Assembly (NCBI RefSeq): GCF_030272615.1
Contig: NC_081414.1
Coordinates: forward strand, 910,167,009 to 910,231,008
Origin: Cryptomeria japonica
Taxonomy: Eukaryota > Streptophyta > Pinopsida > Cupressales > Cupressaceae
DNA: 64,000 bases
Direction: 5' to 3'
Position numbers and translations under genes: made by a program. Shown here in pieces: positions 61,763 through 64,000 of this stretch. How positions within the stretch are numbered: position 1 is the stretch's first letter; every line of letters starts with the position of its first letter. Below the pieces are notes generated by a model that saw only the letters and a program-made list of their open reading frames with translations, was not told where the DNA came from and did no database searches.

Positions 61763-63211
61763 TGATGCCCTCCTAAATGACACAAAGATTGTTAGTTTAA
61801 GATCAAACAACATAAAACACACAAGATGTTAGAGTTAATCAATCAAAAACCAAAACATACGAAGGCATTCCAAAGGAGACACTAAAAAAACATACTAAAT
61901 ATATCTAACTAAATAAGTAAAGACAAATGAGATATCTCCAACTATCTCTTAGCATGAGATTAGCTCCTTCTCCCTTGTTCCTCTCCTCTCCAAGTTCCAA
62001 AATAGTGTAGCTCTCAGCAACTTTTTGCACTATGGATGCTTATGGAGGATTGAGATTGTAGAATAGCTCCAAACATGAAATGAAAAGCTATTTTTAATAC
62101 TAAAATGATGTATTTTACCAAAAAGACAAGATTTAGATTGTTTATACTAAAATGCTCTCTAAAATGGCTATAGTCTAAATGCATACAAGTTTTCAGGATC
62201 TGGATTATGAAGGAATGGGCTCTATTTATAGGAAAAATGGAGCAATGGATGGCCAGGATTGAAGGGTTTAATCAAGGGTCAAGCTTGAAAGTTGGGGATC
62301 CATGTGCACAATTGGCACCAATAAAATAATGACAAGTGTCAACACAGGATTGGGTTGAAAGAAGAGGTTGGAGGCATTAAAGGCCTGAGAAGACCTCATG
62401 GTTATCTAAAGGCTAAGGGTCAAGCCTAAGTTAGGATTACCCACTGGATTAGGAGTTAATCCAGGGATAAACCTTTGTGCAAATGATTAAGAGATAATCA
62501 TGGTCAAAGCATTAAAGGCTTGATGAGACCCTTGGGTTGGGTAGAGGTTGAGTCAAAACAAATGTTTTAACCATGTAGGAGGGTTTGGGTTAACCATTAA
62601 TGGTTATTTGGAGACTTTGGGGATTAAGTGGTTGAAAGTTGGAAGCCTTTAATGGTTTTCAAAGACTTTGGGGTTTTTGGTGGTTGAAGGTTGAAAACCT
62701 TCAATGGTTATCCAAGACTTTGGGCCATTTGAGAAGTGACTCCATTTTTGCTTAGGAATGTGACAATATTTAGGAAATGGTTTAGGCTAATTAGGAAGGG
62801 TTTAGAAGAATCTAGAAGGGGATTAGATTTTTTGCAAGTGGATTTGGTGGGTGAGGGAAAATAGGATTTTATTAAAATAAAAATTCATTTATTCCAATAA
62901 ATGTGTGCAAGTTGCATTTGTAGGAAAATGCAAGTGGGGTGGGGATAATGATTTAAATAAATGTTTTATTTAATTTATTTAAAAGAGGAAAAGGAATTTT
63001 AATTAAATAAATTGATTTTATTTATTTAATTGATTGAAATTTGATTTAATGAATTAATTAAAATAAATTGAATAATTTATTTAATTAATAGAAGAATGTT
63101 TGGGGATGAATTAATTAAATATTAATTTAATTAACTGGTGGCTAGTGGATTTTTAATCAAATAAATACGAAATACTCATTTAATTAAAATGGACAGATTT
63201 ATGTGACTACA
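61763..63211 (-). repeat. 5' LTR of element 2 (1449 bp), with promoter
   Basis: The 5' LTR because the primer site adjoins it at 61760. Its TATA box, CCTATAAATAG on the minus strand at 62222-62232, would drive the genomic transcript towards lower coordinates. It differs from the other LTR by G/A in CTCTCAGCA(G/A)C and T/C in TTAAAGG(T/C)TTGATG. Confidence 0.95.
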
Positions 63212-63216
63212 ATATG
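63212..63216 (+). other. Target site duplication, right copy (ATATG)
   Basis: Matches 44023-44027. It marks the right edge of element 2 and the resumption of the interrupted chromovirus frame. Confidence 0.95.
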
Positions 63217-64000
63217 CATTGGTGCAGGCACTCAGGAAGTGGAGGCATTACTTGCTTCCTAAGGAATTTGTTGTGTATACAGACAACCAGGCAGTCAGTT
63301 TCTTGAATTCTCAGGATAAACTCAACCATAGACATGTGAAATGGGTAGAGTACCTACAAGCATATACATTTACTCTTAAGCACAAGAAAGGCCAATGTAA
63401 CAAAGTAGTTGATGCTTTGAGTAGGAGATTGTTAACTATTCAAGAGATCCAAGTAAAGAGTATTGGGACTTATTGCTTTCAAGATTTATATCCTAATGAT
63501 GATGATTTTGTTGTTGCTTATAAAGTTTGTATTGCTTTTGAGAATCATTTTCATAGTGAGTATGCTGACTATACATTGCAGAATGATTTGTTATTTAGGG
63601 GAGGACAGCTATGTGTTCCTAAAGGTTCCATGAGAGACAATCTCATTCAAGAGAAGCACAATGGGTGTTTGAATGGCCATTTTGGTCTCAACAAGACCTT
63701 AGAGTTGGTTCAACACTTTTATTACTGGCCTAAGATGCAGAGAGATGTCCAAAGGTATGTTGAATAGTGCATGGTATGTCAGAAGGCCAAAGGTAATAGA
63801 ACTAATGCTGGTTTATATCAGCCACTTCCCATTCCTTCTAGGCCATGGGAGTGCATCAGTATGGATTTTGTTGTGGGTCTACCAAGGACAAAAATAGGGC
63901 ATGACAGTATCTTTGTGGTTGTTGAAAGATTTAGTAAAATGGCTCACTTTATACCTTGCAAAACTACTAATGATGCTAGTCATATTGCTTTCCTTTTCTT
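63217..64000 (+). pseudogene. RNase H and integrase start of the split chromovirus
   Basis: Continues the frame cut at 44027: RNase H (YTDNQAVSFLNSQDKLNHRH), then DALSRR, then the HHCC zinc finger of integrase (His near 63655 and 63683, CMVCQKAK near 63769) and the first catalytic Asp of the core ([10 protein letters not shown], near 63860). A TAG at 63765-63767 stands just before the Cys pair. The core runs off the right edge. Confidence 0.85.

Larger units (their letters stand above)
44028..63211 (-). mobile_element. Complete young Tat/Ogre-type Ty3/gypsy element (element 2), 19,184 bp
   Basis: On the minus strand: 5' LTR (63211-61763), tRNA-derived primer site, 2.8-kb leader, gag-pol of 2428 codons, a 3' region with tandem arrays, an antisense PMD gene, a polypurine tract and a 3' LTR (45476-44028). 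It is flanked by ATATG. The LTRs have equal length and I see two differences, near 44288 and 44789, both transitions. Two RNase H domains and the long 3' region place it in the Tat lineage. It interrupts a chromovirus that is clearly older (many stops). Confidence 0.95.

Overview
The window looks like intergenic DNA from a large, repeat-rich seed-plant genome. I found no host gene with intact coding structure; almost every coding signal is from LTR retrotransposons. The nesting and the mix of long Ty3/gypsy and Ty1/copia LTRs would suit a conifer or other gymnosperm, but that is an inference from style only.

Layout: (1) 1-~12050, plus strand: a decayed Tat/Ogre-type Ty3/gypsy element, cut by the window start, with gag-pol remains to 6091, an A-rich 3' array, an antisense plant mobile domain (PMD) pseudogene, a polypurine tract and a 3' LTR from 10518. 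(2) ~12050-13454, minus strand: the 5' end of a Ty1/copia element (LTR, initiator-Met primer site, coiled-coil gag start), itself sitting in (3) a Ty3/gypsy gag-protease remnant, 13455-~16500. (4) 17462-21100, minus strand: remains of a long coiled-coil reading frame of unknown role; a diverged relative lies at 29181-30335 plus. (5) 21590-31800: degenerate tandem units, a broken unknown coding fragment, a putative solo LTR (23858-25020) and a clear 2.6-kb solo LTR (26020-28656, target duplication ATGAT). (6) 31818-35290: 5' LTR, primer site and broken gag of a third Tat-like element. (7) 35440-38654: a broken charged reading frame, then an inverted and palindromic arrangement of a copia 3' end with another solo copia LTR in its loop. 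(8) 38655-44027 and 63212-64000: a plus-strand Ty3/gypsy chromovirus, split by (9) a complete 19.2-kb Tat/Ogre-type element at 44028-63211 on the minus strand, flanked by the 5-bp duplication ATATG. Its two 1449-bp LTRs differ at only two positions that I can see, so it is very young.

The most notable feature is shared by the two Tat-type elements that carry a 3' region. Between pol and the 3' LTR, on the opposite strand, each has what looks like a self-contained gene: a TATAAATG box 104 bases before an ATG, a short conserved first exon, an intron holding short GCGCTT-type motifs, and a long PMD exon with a coiled-coil C-terminal part. In the young element the gene is open (about 673 codons if spliced as predicted). 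Antisense PMD-like extra reading frames in Tat-lineage elements are known in general; the shared promoter, exon 1 and intron layout is what I read here from sequence.

How the parts work: the element's sense transcript starts in the right-hand LTR (TATA at 62222-62232), is primed by a tRNA at 61721-61760, and encodes gag, protease, a G-patch-like segment, reverse transcriptase, a degenerate RNase H, a second RNase H and integrase in a single frame of 2428 codons, broken only by two TGA codons. The antisense PMD gene would be transcribed from its own promoter.
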